64,000 nt of DNA from Archivesica marissinica (GCA_014843695.1 CM026387.1:77316106-77380105), one strand, 5' to 3'; positions 8,601 through 19,185 are shown, counted from the stretch's first letter. Made by a program: numbers and translations. Notes: generated by a model from the letters alone, not told the origin.

Positions 8601-8664
8601 TTCTGGATCGATTCACGAGCGTTGGCTCGTGAATTGAGCCAGAAACCCCATTATACATATATAT
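8580..8664. repeat. Large two-tier hairpin (inverted repeat)
   Basis: The outer arms 8580-8606 and 8639-8664 are complementary over 26 bases with a single extra G in the left arm. An inner stem pairs ATTCACGAGC (8611-8620) with GCTCGTGAAT (8625-8634) around a GTTG loop. The whole 85-base stretch can fold into one long cruciform. It lies between the viral cassette and the THAP element. Confidence 0.9.
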
Positions 8665-8770
8665 CAAGTGCGCATGTGCGAAGAGGTACCCGCAACTTCC
8701 GGGGACTACTATTCTGCTTTCGATATTCACAAACTAATGGGCTAGACAACATTTGCTTAAGAATTACATA

Positions 8771-9151
8771 ATGAATACTGATAAAGGAAAGAAACGGTCA
8801 TTGAAATATTGTTGCATATGCAAAGGAATATATCGTGGTAAAGTTGTGGACGGTAGAACTGTTTCGTTGCACAGATTTCCACAAAACGATAAACTGAAAC
8901 GGGTATGGGTTCAACGATGCAAAACTGTGATGAGAACATTTAAATGGAACGTCAACAAACTACTATGCAGTGAACATTTCGTTGAATTCAGAGGTCCGAC
9001 ATTTTTGCACACACTTCCATCGATATTTCCTACACAAAATGGACAGAAAAAGGTTTTTCCTACCTCGGTACGAAAGAACGGTGGGTCTACTAAGTGCGTG
9101 CACATACTGGAAACACTGCTATCACAATCATTATATGTTGCCGTAGCATGA
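8771..9151 (+). CDS. THAP-type zinc-finger protein (N-terminal domain, truncated)
   Basis: THAP domains are C2CH zinc modules that bind DNA and are found in P-element transposases and host regulators. The frame shows the family order: CCICKG near the start, a W in RVWVQRC, LCSEHF supplying Cys and His, and the closing FLHTLPSIFP resembling the AVPTL box. I start at the second Met (8771) because the first (8753) only adds six residues; the typical domain begins close to the first Cys pair. After the domain only about 30 residues follow before a stop, so any transposase body is missing. Confidence 0.75.
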   Translation: MNTDKGKKRSLKYCCICKGIYRGKVVDGRTVSLHRFPQNDKLKRVWVQRCKTVMRTFKWNVNKLLCSEHFVEFRGPTFLHTLPSIFPTQNGQKKVFPTSVRKNGGSTKCVHILETLLSQSLYVAVA

Positions 9152-9424
9152 ATCTTGGCCGACAGAAACATACAAATACTTCATTTAAGCAATGCAGCAG
9201 GTGTTAACTTGGATAACTGGCTCATCGTATTTATAATTAATCAGATTGATATTGATCAATTAACATATGTAGGCAAACCAAATTCTTCATAAAAGTCGAC
9301 ATGATCGAAATGGACAGATTGTAAACGAGACAAGTAGAGCAGATTATTTAATCGAGTATCAGTTTATTACTACACCGTAAATACATCAGTAATTTTATAT
9401 CACATTTTCTCATTTTAGTAAATA

Positions 9425-9668
9425 TTAACCCATTTCATTCTGGATACATTTAAAGGCTTTTGCAAACAACATAGATCCAGATCAGCCGCAGCGTAACGCT
9501 GCGTGCTGATCAGGATCTATGTTGTTTGCTACGTAGCCAAGTGTCTTAGCAAGATCATCTGAATAGCAAACAGCATAGAGCCTGATCAGACGGAACGTTC
9601 CATGGCGGCTGATCTGGCTCTGTGTTCTTTGCACATACTGTGAACGGTATCCAGAATGAAATGGGTTA
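9425..9668. mobile_element. TTAA-flanked MITE (piggyBac-like termini), copy 1
   Basis: Begins TTAACCCATTTCATTCTGGATAC and ends GTATCCAGAATGAAATGGGTTA, giving inverted termini of about 20 bases bounded by TTAA (the right copy mutated to TTAC). The interior is also palindromic, with repeated AACATAGATCCAGATCAGCCGC-type arms. Close relatives are at 20583-20820, 14745-14898, 21460-21600 and 61725-61940. TTAA plus CCC/GGG ends are typical of piggyBac-mobilised MITEs. Confidence 0.75.
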
Positions 9669-10316
9669 CATACGATATTACAGTGGTATTTTAACAAGTG
9701 TGCCCATGTCACGGTTATAGCATGTGAAATGATTTATAGGACAAATGTACAGTATGATCTACTAGTACTAAAATCATCTATGGAAATATGGTCAATATCT
9801 GTTATCAGGGTTGGCAAGTTTCTTACACAGACGTTATTTACACCGTTAATTAACAGATTTTTTACAATTTTTTTACGGACGGTCTCGTAAAAAACTAAAG
9901 TTTAGAAATAAATATGATATTACTTCAAAAATTACTCAAGATATCATCACATTATTTATATATTTGATATATTCAAATTTTCAGTCATTGTATTAGGTGA
10001 AGCCACAAATTGAAATATTGTTGCATATGCAAAGGAATATATCATATTTGTTCAGTAACCATCTGTTGTCGACGTCTTGTATGCCTATTTAACCATTTTT
10101 CATCTCTTGTCGGTTCTTGTCTGTGAATAGGGAGACCGTTAATGTCGAACCCCATGACCACCATTGAGCAATGTGTATGCCTAAATAGTCCCCGGAAGTG
10201 GAATAACACACAATCAGGGGACATAATCGATATTTTACTAGGGGAGATAACCTATTTTCGGGAAAGGCCTATACAAGAAATCAATGTTTAAATTTCATGG
10301 GAGAGTAGTTCTATTC

Positions 10317-10560
10317 CAAGTTCCTTGATTGTGTCCGACACAACGCGGCTGCTATGGATTGGCGCGTTACCACGGTGCAGCAGAATCTCAGACCTCTCAA
10401 GCTGTGGGCCTTTCTTTTAATATGCGGCAACAGCTCATATTTAATTACTGTTGTATAAACGTTTTTGTTGGTGAAGGTGATATGAATGTTGCTTCCGAAT
10501 TGAGCTCTGTTGTTTACTTTCCAGCTCAAAAGAGTGAATCCATGTCTCATCACATGTAAC
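10317..10560 (-). pseudogene. Fossil mariner transposase fragment
   Basis: Read on the minus strand, 10560 to about 10470 gives VTCDETWIHSFELESKQQSS, matching the DETW-to-ESKQQS block of mariner transposases. About 100 bases later, in another frame, LLHRGNAPIHSSRVVSDTIK matches the block containing the second catalytic Asp, here changed (HRGNA for the usual HDNA). The part between is shortened and contains stops. Dead remnant. Confidence 0.7.
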
Positions 10561-10674
10561 CACTCGATTGAGATAGGGACCACCCTCATCCGTATAAAAA
10601 CATTTGTCTTAATAATAAGAACACACCCGGAGTCTTCCGCCACCAATAAATAGCTGGAAATGACCTTATAGTTT

Positions 10675-10904
10675 ATACACATTTATTTTAGCTTGATTGT
10701 GAAACAAGTTCTTACAACTTATATTAATCACTCTCGAGACCTCATTCCTAATGGAATCCATCGCCACGAGGGGGAGAGAAGAAGCATTGTGGAATTTAAA
10801 TGCCTTGCCTAAGGACACAACCGTAACGGCTCCAGCGGCGCTCGAACTCTGGACCTTTCGCACCTGAAGCGAACGCGCATCCACTGCGCTATCACGACTT
10901 CCAT
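10675..10904 (-). repeat. SINE-B copy (tRNA-headed)
   Basis: On the minus strand the head reads GAAGTCGTGATAGCGCAGTG (A-box-like), then GTGCGAAAGGTCCAGAGTTCGAGC (B-box-like). A body with CCTTAGGCAAGGCATTTAAA and CCCTCGTGGCGATGGATTCC follows, and the tail is GAGAGTGATTAATATAAGTT. Full-length copy of the family that also occurs at 17895, 35745, 43861, 49600 and 62600. Confidence 0.85.
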
Positions 10905-11330
10905 TGGAAATGACCTAAGCTGTTGATGCGACTTTATACTCCAAAAACCCAAACCAAATTGTTGTCTGCAGATACTACATTGTATTGATATGCAAATATG
11001 GTATATATTATAGTTTTACAACAACTGAAAATACACATATACATGTGCTTAAAACGCAATAGAAACGCAACCATATACATAAGAATATTTAATAATCAAC
11101 ATTGAATTTCAACGCATATAATTTTTAATTTCATTAAGCCAGTTTATGCACTAGACGGTCACCTAAAATAATCCATGTCTCAGAGTTTCATGTAATAATT
11201 CGCAGTTAAAAGTGTATCGCTAGAAAAATAATTTGCAATATAGAGTATGTACATAGAAAATAAAATTCTAAAATGTTTCGTTTTTAATGCCGCAAAATAT
11301 ATATTGTTTGAACAATGTTATCTATTACAG
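10905..11330. other. Intergenic / putative intron end
   Basis: AT-rich sequence. Bases from about 11206 to 11330 are nearly identical to 26017-26140 and end in a pyrimidine-poor but valid TCTATTACAG acceptor. The shared part is therefore duplicated intron sequence. Nothing else is recognised. Confidence 0.5.
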
Positions 11331-12832
11331 TTGAATTAAGTACCCCGGATACATTTTATCCCAGGAGTATTGACCAAGCTGATCCTCAGGGTAACTATAT
11401 TCAGGAGAAGACAGTAGCCCAGAAAAAGGATGCTGAAAATGATTACCCATCTACAGATAATGATGAAACTAGTGTACATGCAGACTTGGGGTTTCAGTCT
11501 CCAGTTAAGGTTGTATCTATAGATAATGACGAAACTAGTGTACATGCAGACTTGGGGTTTCAGTCTCCAGCTAAGGTTGTATCTATAGGCCATGGATTAA
11601 CTTCAGATCTTATAGAAAGCCCATGCAAAAAGAAGTACAAAACAGTCCAAGAGCTTGCTAGAAAGAAAATTGGAACAAAGAAAAGTGGTCACGGGAAGGA
11701 AGGTACTGGTTTAAAACTGGTTAGCAGGGATCGTCCTTACCCAAAATGGATGGATATACGTATAAGGGAGATAGAGAACTATCATGTTGACATAGATGGG
11801 AGTAAACATCGTGTTCATATCAGTTTCAAACCGGTAGAGGATGGTGCTGATACACAACAGGGTCAACAGCGTTATGGAATTGCAGAACATGACAAAGAAC
11901 AAACCATTTGCGACGGGTCAGTTGATCGACCACCTGAATCAAGCTTGGGTATTGGGAAGGAGGAATGTGGCAGCACTTTGATGACATACCCTGATACTAT
12001 TGATCAGCAACCATATACCAGTTTTGACTCCATATCTGATGATAGTTACGATGAGGCTGAGCCAGATGGTAGTATTGCACATGCAGTGGAAAGGTCCATA
12101 TCAGATACTGGTGAAAATCAGCCATTAGATCTGACCGTTAAACCATTAGACCTATCAGTAGGTAGAAACATGAGACCGAGCTCAACAAGAATTTATGGAG
12201 ACGACAGTCTAGCTGCACCATATGATATTGCTAGTATGACAACAGATGTTAGAGCAGAAAGCAATGATTGTACATATCAATATCGTGACACAGATCTCTC
12301 ATCCATTGAGTCACATTCCCAAGATGTAGTGGCAGATGCACAGGACTTGAGTGCCAATCAGTATGAAGCCGTAGGCAATGATCGTAATTTGCCAGGCCTG
12401 AGTACTCTGTCATTAGAAAGCAGTGATCGGCGAGGCACAGCTTCTGTCGCTATGCAGGGTTCTTCAGCTGTTGACCGACAAGTGTCGCAAAGTGGTCAAC
12501 AACACATTATAGATCTGTATAGACACATATCTACAGAACAACTTGTCAAATTGTATTATAACAATCCGAAGAAGGCTGCTGTCAAACAGCAATCTACAAT
12601 AACTCCGGCAGTAGAAAGGTACTTGCAGGAATATGTTCAAGCGAGATCTTGTCAGGATCCAGTCAGTCCATCAAATAGGACAACTGAACCTGAGCAAAAT
12701 ATTCCAGTTTCAGCGATTCCTAATCTGCAATACTTGGGATTAGCCAATGAGGATGGCTGTATCAAGGAGAGCAAGACAGAGCAAGTGAAGAATAAACTGA
12801 AGGAGAAACTGGAGGGGAAGAGAAAGTCATAG
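11331..12832 (+). CDS. Terminal exon of an unrecognised repeat-containing gene (about 500 codons)
   Basis: A long open stretch follows the acceptor TCTATTACAG and runs to a stop at 12830-12832. Counting from the in-frame ATG at 11315 gives 505 codons, but that ATG lies in the presumed intron. Two tandem 22-residue units (DNDETSVHADLGFQSP...) occupy about residues 48-91. A region near residue 100 is basic (KKKYKT, ARKKIGTKKSG). The pair PLDLTVKPLDLSVG near residues 270-283 resembles PxDLS motifs that recruit the CtBP co-repressor. The rest is acidic, Ser/Gln-rich and probably disordered, ending in a Lys/Glu-rich tail (VKNKLKEKLEGKRKS). This suggests a nuclear regulatory protein, which is inference. 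A damaged duplicate of its first part is at 26141-26305. Confidence 0.6.
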
Positions 12833-12955
12833 TGGCTGAGTGATTACGGTCATTGACTTCAAATCACTTGCCCCTCATCGCTGTATGTTCGAATCCCACT
12901 AGGGTGTCGAATTATTTCATGTAAGGAAGCTATCCAACTGGCTTGCATCAATTCG
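12831..12955 (+). repeat. SINE-F copy (5' part)
   Basis: AGTGGCTGAGTGATTACGGT is an A-box-like head, and GTTCGAATCCCACTAGGGTG holds a B-box. The body TTTCATGTAAGGAAGC follows. It begins right at the stop codon of the preceding exon. The related copy at 14964 is longer. Confidence 0.7.
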
Positions 12956-13001
12956 GCGTACGAGAGCTGAGAATATGTATCAGGCTTGAATTATATATAT
13001 A

Positions 13002-14327
13002 TTAGGGATGTCAACGAGTAGTGATTGTGGTACTCGAGTACTCGGAAAGGTATTCGATCGAGTACTCGGTTACCGTGGATTATGCTTCTTGTCCGTCCAG
13101 TCCTCACACTTATCACCGGCACGCACCATATTTCGCGCATTATCATGTACACAAGACTCGATCTTCCCATCGAGCCCAAACTCTGACACGCAATCTTTCA
13201 ACTTATTAGCAATGTTCTCTCCCGTGTGTCTATCTGGCATAGCATGAGTCTTTAGCACATTAGCTTTCATAGTCCAGTCATCTGTGATATGGTGTTCTGT
13301 GACTGTCATATAGCTCTCTGTTGAATTAGATGTCCATGTGTCGGTTGTAATGGAGGCTGCCTGCACATCCTTCAGTTCTGATATGAAATCGCATCTCTCC
13401 TCATCGTACCTCTTAACAATGCGGGAACGAACTGTATTCCTGCAAGGAATCTTATAGTCCGGGGCAACGATTTGTAGCAAATTACGGAACCCTTCCACTA
13501 TACTGAGAGAAACATAGTCTGATATGATCACATCCGCTATGGCTTGCGTGATGTATTCCGCGTTGGCAGACGATCTCTTCAAGAATGAAGTTATATGCAT
13601 CTGTTTCGCTGTGCCGTTAGAGGTGAGGCCTTCTGCTGGATGGTTCAGCCTCAGATGATTATGCAGGTTGGTAGTGCCACCAGTAAATGTCAGACTGACA
13701 TCGCACAACTTGCAAGAAACAGTCTTGTCAAGTCTTTCAAAGTACTTCCATACCACAGATTTAGGTGGAGGCATTCTCACAATTCACTTATATTACTATA
13801 CTACTATTATATTCTAAAGATCTCTTCACAGTTTAACAGCATTAACTTTAATGGCATAAGTTACAATATTTATTATTTAACAACTATTTCGGTATTGCCC
13901 TACTATGGGTAGCTGCTTAAAGTTCTAAATTGAGTAATCAATTAAGTGTCAATTATAACATCAAAGCAAGTTCCGACCACCAGACAAAAGATGTCATTCA
14001 CACGACAGACAATCGGACGACCCGCCTCAGTAGTGACGACAATGATAATATAATTTGCATCAAACTTACGCTTCCCAATTAAGTTGAATCAACACCTTAA
14101 TTATTCGGTCACTGTAGCCGGCTCTGTGTGATATACAGGTATTGTTAATCACCATGACACGCTGTATATTGCATTGTTTGGTACAGCGGAAGTTTCGCTA
14201 ATCCCACTGATCACGATTTGTTCACAGGCAACTCCGTATTTGCGCAAAATAAAGATTTGTTGATTTTATTTTTTTTAACCGAGTACTCGATTATCTGAAA
14301 AGTACTGGTACTGGTTGACATCCCTAA
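13002..14327. mobile_element. Non-autonomous hAT element with 13-14 bp termini
   Basis: TTAGGGATGTCAAC (about 13002-13014) is matched by GTTGACATCCCTAA (14314-14327). Both ends are flanked by TATATATA-type sequence that may be the 8-bp target duplication. Subterminal GAGTACTCG motifs occur at both ends. Only the first third of a transposase gene is present. Confidence 0.75.
13070..13780 (-). CDS. hAT (ZBED-like) transposase, N-terminal part
   Basis: The frame starts inside the element and is read inward from its right part. A BED zinc finger has Cys23/Cys26 (CKLC) and His42/His47 (HLRLNH). SITTDTWTSNS at residues 143-153 carries the first catalytic Asp of hAT transposases, and CVHDNARNMV at 210-219 matches the second Asp block. 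The frame then ends at residue 236, within the left terminal region of the element. A complete hAT transposase has about 600 residues, so the catalytic Glu and dimerisation domain are deleted and this copy cannot be active alone. Confidence 0.8.
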   Translation of the reverse strand: MRMPPPKSVVWKYFERLDKTVSCKLCDVSLTFTGGTTNLHNHLRLNHPAEGLTSNGTAKQMHITSFLKRSSANAEYITQAIADVIISDYVSLSIVEGFRNLLQIVAPDYKIPCRNTVRSRIVKRYDEERCDFISELKDVQAASITTDTWTSNSTESYMTVTEHHITDDWTMKANVLKTHAMPDRHTGENIANKLKDCVSEFGLDGKIESCVHDNARNMVRAGDKCEDWTDKKHNPR

Positions 14328-14341
14328 TATATATATATTTG

Positions 14342-14486
14342 TATACAGTCAAACCTGTGTTAGTGGTCACCCCCATTAAGGTGCCAACCTGTATTAAGCA
14401 GCCAGTTTCCATATTCCCAATTTGCAGTTTTAATATACATTTGACATCTGTTAAGCAGCCACCTACGACAGGTTTGACTGTATATA
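14342..14486. mobile_element. TA-flanked MITE, family ACAGTCAAACCTGT, copy 1
   Basis: TATACAGTCAAACCTGTGTT at the left and ACAGGTTTGACTGTATATA at the right are inverted copies. The interior has GTGGTCACCCCCATTAAG and TTAAGCAGCCA motifs. Related copies lie at 33940-34130 and 57085-57260. Size and TA-type ends suit a Tc1/mariner-mobilised MITE. The one directly abuts the hAT element. Confidence 0.75.
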
Positions 14487-14744
14487 TGTCGTAGACCACA
14501 AATGACCTGACCGTATGGTCGTTTTATTGCTCGAATGCTTGCACCAAAGAGTTTTATTTTATATGTGATACTAATAATGTTGAAATCTGTAACTGTGCCA
14601 TATAACCAACCAACTTAGTGCTACATTGTATACATGTGATTGCATTGTGTTGCTATTAAAATTGTACATATCAGCTATATGTTATTTTTGGTCTCCGTGG
14701 GATTTACTGGGAAATTCTGGAACGAAATTGTGAAAGCATGATGA

Positions 14745-14898
14745 TTAACACTTTGCACACTAGCGGCAGATAAACAACATAGAGCCAGATCAGACAACAC
14801 AGAACGGATAGTGGAGCTAAACACTTGACTGAATAGCAAACAACATAGATCCTGATCAGATGCGGCTGATTTTATTTACTCAGCAGGCAAAGTGTTAA
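14745..14898. mobile_element. TTAA-flanked MITE, short variant
   Basis: TTAACACTTTGC at the left and GCAAAGTGTTAA at the right give perfect 12-base termini bounded by TTAA. The inside shares AACATAGATCCTGATCAGAT and GCAAACAACATAG motifs with the copies at 9425 and 20583. Confidence 0.75.
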
Positions 14899-14963
14899 GA
14901 GATGCGTTAGTACCTTTATTGGGATAGCGTGTAGTTTATTATATTAATTTGGGACCCCCCCCC

Positions 14964-15175
14964 CCGGAGTGGTTACAGTCGCCGACTTCAAAACACTTGT
15001 CTCTCACCGCTGTAGATCCTAATCCCACTAGGGGTGTCGAAATCTTTCATGTGAGGAAGCTGGCTTGTGGTAGGTCGGTGGTTCTACTTGGATGCTCGAA
15101 GGGCACCAAGGTCGTCCTCCACCAATAATAGCTAAGAGGGTCGCCATATGACCCACGCTGTTGGCGTGACTAATT
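14964..15175 (+). repeat. SINE-F copy (long)
   Basis: GGAGTGGTTACAGTCGCCGA head, CCTAATCCCACTAGGGGTG B-box region, then TTTCATGTGAGGAAGC and a body with GGTCGGTGGTTCTACTTGGA and CGCTGTTGGCGTGAC. It directly follows a run of ten C. Relatives at 12831, 43525, 53050 (minus) and 56455 (minus). Confidence 0.75.
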
Positions 15176-15790
15176 GTTATATTGTTTGGATACGGTTATG
15201 TACAATTTCGAAACAGTTAGTTCTTCATCAATTCAATCGCAGGTAATGGACTGCATTGTCCATTCCAAATGTAGGTGGGATGGGATGGAGTAGCTAAACT
15301 AGTAGAATAGGCAACCAGCACTTCATCTACAAAGTAGTTGTTTTATCAGTTCCGCACTCCCAAACAATAATACAGTCTACATCCGCCATGTCAGTCGGTC
15401 GGATCAAAGTCCCGTTTCAGACATTTTACATATAACTGGCTCCGTTTATATCGAATTTCGTTAAGTCAAACTTCGGTTAGGTCGGAAGTATTTTTGTTCG
15501 GTCCGATGGAATTCGACATAGATTGTAGATTGTATATGAATTACCGTAATGGACGAAACACTAATTATGCCTATTATTAAATAACAAATTATGTTACATG
15601 TATTAGATTGGTATGTTCTGATAGCTGTACAACAAAGCTTCAAGTTTCAAAAGTTTATTGGGCATTAAACATAGGTGTTTGTCGTCATACAGTGTAGGAC
15701 GGAACAGTACATACAATACAATGAAATACATTAAAATCAATGGGTATGATAGTTTGAATTACATAACATATATACATACATATAATGAAT

Positions 15791-16052
15791 GCCCCGCCTC
15801 CGTGGTCGAGTGGTTAAGGTCGCTGACTTGTATACCACTGTAACCTATCATCACTGATGGTCACGGGTTCAAACCCCGCTCAGACCGTGTCTCATTTATA
15901 TGAAAACGTTGGCAGTTTCTTACGGAGGTTGGTGCATCCAAGTACTGGTTAACCGCTGGAGCCTGCCCAGGAAAGGTGTTGTTGGGTAAACTGCCCGTTG
16001 GCGATATAATCCAAAATGGTGCTGATGCAGGCGTAAAACCCGAACTATAACA
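15791..16052 (+). repeat. SINE-A copy (tRNA-headed, about 260 bp)
   Basis: CCGTGGTCGAGTGGTTAAGG is a Leu/Ser-type A box with a long variable-arm-like segment, and GGTCACGGGTTCAAACCCCG is the B box. The body reads TTGGCAGTTTCTTACGGAGG and CCTGCCCAGGAAAGGTGTTG, and the end CAGGCGTAAAACCCGAA is followed by short ATA/TAACATA repeats. Other copies: 20194, 20900, 52583 (minus), 55062 (minus), and a tail fragment at 19425-19512. Confidence 0.88.
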
Positions 16053-16059
16053 TATATAA

Positions 16060-17630
16060 CATAATAATGAATGCTAACAAATGGAAAATGAGCAAGACAT
16101 TTTCTGAAAACAGGAATTGACTAAATTTACTAGTGGGTTTGATCACAGGGATTCGGCACGTTTGGGGGTACTAGTATATATATATTTAAGTACAGGGATT
16201 CTACTCTGTGGGATGTCAGATTTCGCATCGATCAGTAAAATGGCCCTATCTGAGACAATTTTGTACAAAGCTGTCCAAATATAACGCCTATCCCGAGTCT
16301 TTATATTGTTCTTCAAATAAAACACAACTTTAAGCTGCATGCATGTATACTTTGCAAACAATTGCCACAAACATTGGCCATAGCAGGTCACATTTCCGTA
16401 CTAGGACACGGGTTCTGTCAGCAACAAAAAAAATCTTCGACGGGAGAGTTTTAACTGTGAATAACATTATCAATAAAATGTGTTTCCACTAACGTGTAGG
16501 TTTATTCGGCAAAAATGTACGTCAAAAAGAGATTTCGTAGCATTTTCAATTTGTTTTGAAAAATTCTAAAGCGGTGCAATTCGCGTCGAAACGAGCGTTG
16601 AAACGAGCGTTCTGATTGGATTATGATTATTCTTCATATATAAAAAAACATCTTGTTACATTCTAATAATGTAGCGCTAATTAATTTCGACAAACCTTTC
16701 ACAATGGGTCCCAGTTAATTAGGTAGGCTACACGTGTTGAGAAGTTTGAGCATCTGCTGACATGTTTGAGAACGTGTTGAGATGTTTGAGCAGGTGTTAT
16801 GTTTCCCGAAACGTGTATTTCTGCACGTATGCATACACGATATGCATGACATTTTCATGAAATTATGGGTGCGTTACCGTTTCTCGATGAGGTATCTCGA
16901 GTGATTAATATAAGTTGTAAAAATCACGGAGCACAATATTTTAACGTGCGCACTATACACTATACACAGCTAAATACGGTATTGATATATTTATATATCT
17001 CCAGATCCAGAAAACGAGAATATTGAGTTGACCAGTTTATTAAGATGGAAGACAATATGGAAGGTGACATTACAGACGCGTAAGACATACCTAAGCTACT
17101 TTTCCCAAATCATAGATACAGAATATATACAGTCATTCCAATCCAAGATGGCCGCCTATTCCCCAGAACCGGTCACATTTGATGAAACTTATTTTGAAAC
17201 CGTCTTTGAATTTAGCGCCAGTCCGAGGCTGGTGGATTTCGGCCTGGGCAGGCAAACACTATGACTTGACAAGCACGCCGGGCATGTTAAAATAAAAGTC
17301 GCAGTTAAAACAAAGCAGAATTTACCAAACTGGAGAAAATACCATAAATTATATTAAGCATGTAAAACAATACACTTACATTATTTAAGACAGCTAGATG
17401 AACAAAATAATGATATTCATTTTCCTTATTCCAATCTTCACATGCATTTATACAATTTATTTACCCCGAGATGAAGGTATTTTTCGACTTTTCGCCACTT
17501 TGGGTATTTACGTTATTACATGTAGGTTGCACAGCAACTGAAGTAACCCGACAACGATTTGTGTTTCTGTTTCTGGTGTAAAAAATCAGCTAGGAAGAAC
17601 TGTTGTTCTTGGTCAATTGTGTGGAAATTC
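16060..17630. other. Non-coding stretch without recognised gene
   Basis: No open frame with family features on either strand. Short AT runs, one near-repeat around 16738-16800 (GTTGAGAAGTTTGAGCA / GTTGAGATGTTTGAGCA) and a 78-codon frame at 17028-17264 without recognisable features. Confidence 0.4.
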
Positions 17631-17633
17631 AAT

Positions 17634-17791
17634 GTGGGCCAGTGAAATCATTTGTGAGCCAGTGAAATCCTTTGAAGTCCTTTGCGGGCCAGTGATGTCC
17701 TTTGCGGGCCAGTGAAGTCCTTTGCGGGCCAGTGAAGTCCTTTGCGGGCCAGTGAAGTCCTTTGCGGGCCAGTGAAATCCTTTATGGGCCA
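17634..17791 (+). repeat. 20-bp minisatellite
   Basis: About seven units of GCGGGCCAGTGAAGTCCTTT with edge units degraded. The period is not a multiple of three, so the frame through it is not meaningful. Confidence 0.9.
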
Positions 17792-17894
17792 GTGTTACCA
17801 AGTTTGTCGTGAAGACTGATTAAAGTATGTCAAAAGTAGCTAGCATTATTCCAAACGCTCTAGTCGCAGTGTACAGCACCAATGATCATCATTG

Positions 17895-18115
17895 TGGAAG
17901 TCGTGATAGCGCAGTGGTAGCACATTCGCTTCAGGTGCGAAAGGCCCAGAGTTTGAGCCCCACTAGAGCCATTACGATTGTACCCTTAAGGCAAGGCTTT
18001 TAATTCCACATTGCCTCTTCTCCCTCCCTCGTGGCGATAGATTCAGGAATGAGGTCTCGAGAGTGATTAATATAAGTTGTAAGAACTTGTTTCACAATCG
18101 AGCTAAAATAAATTT
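17895..18115 (+). repeat. SINE-B copy (full length)
   Basis: Complete plus-strand copy: GGAAGTCGTGATAGCGCAGT head, CAGAGTTTGAGCCCCACT B-box region, CCTTAAGGCAAGGC, CTCGTGGCGATAGATTC, then GAGAGTGATTAATATAAGTT and AACTTGTTTCACAATCGAGC tail. Confidence 0.88.
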
Positions 18116-18475
18116 GTTAAAACTAAACTAATGATCAGCTACCCTTTATTTTTCACAATCATTAAATAATAATGTACGTTATTATGTAACTTATTCAGAA
18201 TGACCTAAAGCCACTTTCTAATAATACTCTAAAAACTGATTGGATCATCAATCCAAACTTCACTGGAATTCTTTCCAGTAAAACGACAGTTTATATTATC
18301 TGAATCTCAATACGGCTTAATTAACGATTTAGGTGTTAAATAAATATATATATCATTAACCAGGCAAAATATACCAACGACTGTTCACAGGCTAGGTTGG
18401 TGGTTCTACCAAGCTGTAATATAAATAATAGGTGGAGTGTCGCCGTATGATGCAATTATAAACCCGAAAAACAAA

Positions 18476-18674
18476 CAACCCAACCGTGACAAGCTTGCCT
18501 CAAAAATGTTGTATAGAATTAATCACCCTAGATGCTATAGCTCCCTTAGGCCAAAGGATAAAACCCAACCGTGACAAGCTTGCCTCAAAAATGTGGTATA
18601 GAATTAATCACCCTAGACGCTATAGCTCTCTTAGGCCAAAGGATAAAACCCAACCGTGACAAGCTTGCCTCAAA
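18476..18674 (+). repeat. Tandem repeat, about 86 bp unit, 2.3 copies
   Basis: CCCAACCGTGACAAGCTTGC recurs at about 18479, 18565 and 18651, with the intervening CAAAAATGTKGTATAGAATT and CTATAGCTCYCTTAGGCC also repeated. Confidence 0.9.
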
Positions 18675-18882
18675 AGGAAAAAACCCTGCGTTAACTGTTT
18701 CATGCACACATAAAATAGTGTCGGTCGTTAATATTTGGGCACAGAAAAGTATGAAAAAACAAATGAAATTTTGAATTCAGGGTCGGAGGTAAATACGTAT
18801 CGGTTGGGAAACCGTTAACACATGTTGTTGTTTTTTGGCCTTAACACACTCTGATATTAAAATTTCATGTCCTTATTTGCAG

Positions 18883-19084
18883 GGTTATCGAACATATGAG
18901 TACCGCAGTGATCGATGATGAAAGAACACATATGAGTACCGCAGTGATCGATGATGAAAGAACACATATGAGTACCGCAGTGATCGATGATGAAAGAACA
19001 CATATGAGTACCGCAGTGATCGATGATGAAAGAACACATATGAGTACCGCAGTGAGGGTTATGAACGGAGGACATACTGCACAG
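18883..19084 (+). CDS. Putative exon with 12-residue tandem repeats
   Basis: An acceptor (CCTTATTTGCAG, ending 18882) and a donor (CAG|GTACAG at 19084/19085) bound an open frame with no stop. It encodes about four copies of MSTAVIDDERTH (36-bp tandem units) and ends phase 0. The flanking non-repeat residues (VIEH before, VRVMNGGHTAQ after) keep the same frame. The exons at 20492 and 22054 continue in phase, so this may belong to the same plus-strand gene as the 11331 and 26141 terminal exons or a tandem paralogue. Product unknown. A simple minisatellite fortuitously between splice-like sites is the alternative. Confidence 0.42.
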
Positions 19085-19185
19085 GTACAGTGCATTCACC
19101 CTTTGCTCCATATAAATGCCATCTAACATCTTCATGTAGTTTCCCACATATAGCCACCTTTCCGCGCCATTATATACAGTCAAAC

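Larger units (their letters stand above)
8695..10200. mobile_element. Candidate THAP-domain transposon with 15-bp inverted termini
   Basis: ACTTCCGGGGACTACT (8695-8710) is matched, inverted, by AATAGTCCCCGGAAGTG at 10184-10200. A match this long at 1.5 kb is unlikely by chance. Inside lie a THAP-domain frame, a nested TTAA-flanked MITE (9425-9668) and a 37-base direct repeat: TTGAAATATTGTTGCATATG and the following bases occur both in the THAP gene near 8800 and again near 10010. THAP plus terminal inverted repeats recalls P-element-like transposons, but no catalytic domain remains and no flanking target duplication is visible. Probably a deleted, non-autonomous copy. Confidence 0.5.

Noticed and set aside
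8771..9151. Linking the THAP frame with the DDE_4 transposase at 44274-45434 as one ISL2EU-type element
   Set aside because: They are 35 kb apart, on opposite strands, with many unrelated insertions and different flanking repeats between them.
18857..19183. Minus-strand Cys-containing repeat frames (CGTHMCSFIID)
   Set aside because: Antisense of the 36-bp repeat; the plus strand has the splice-like borders.
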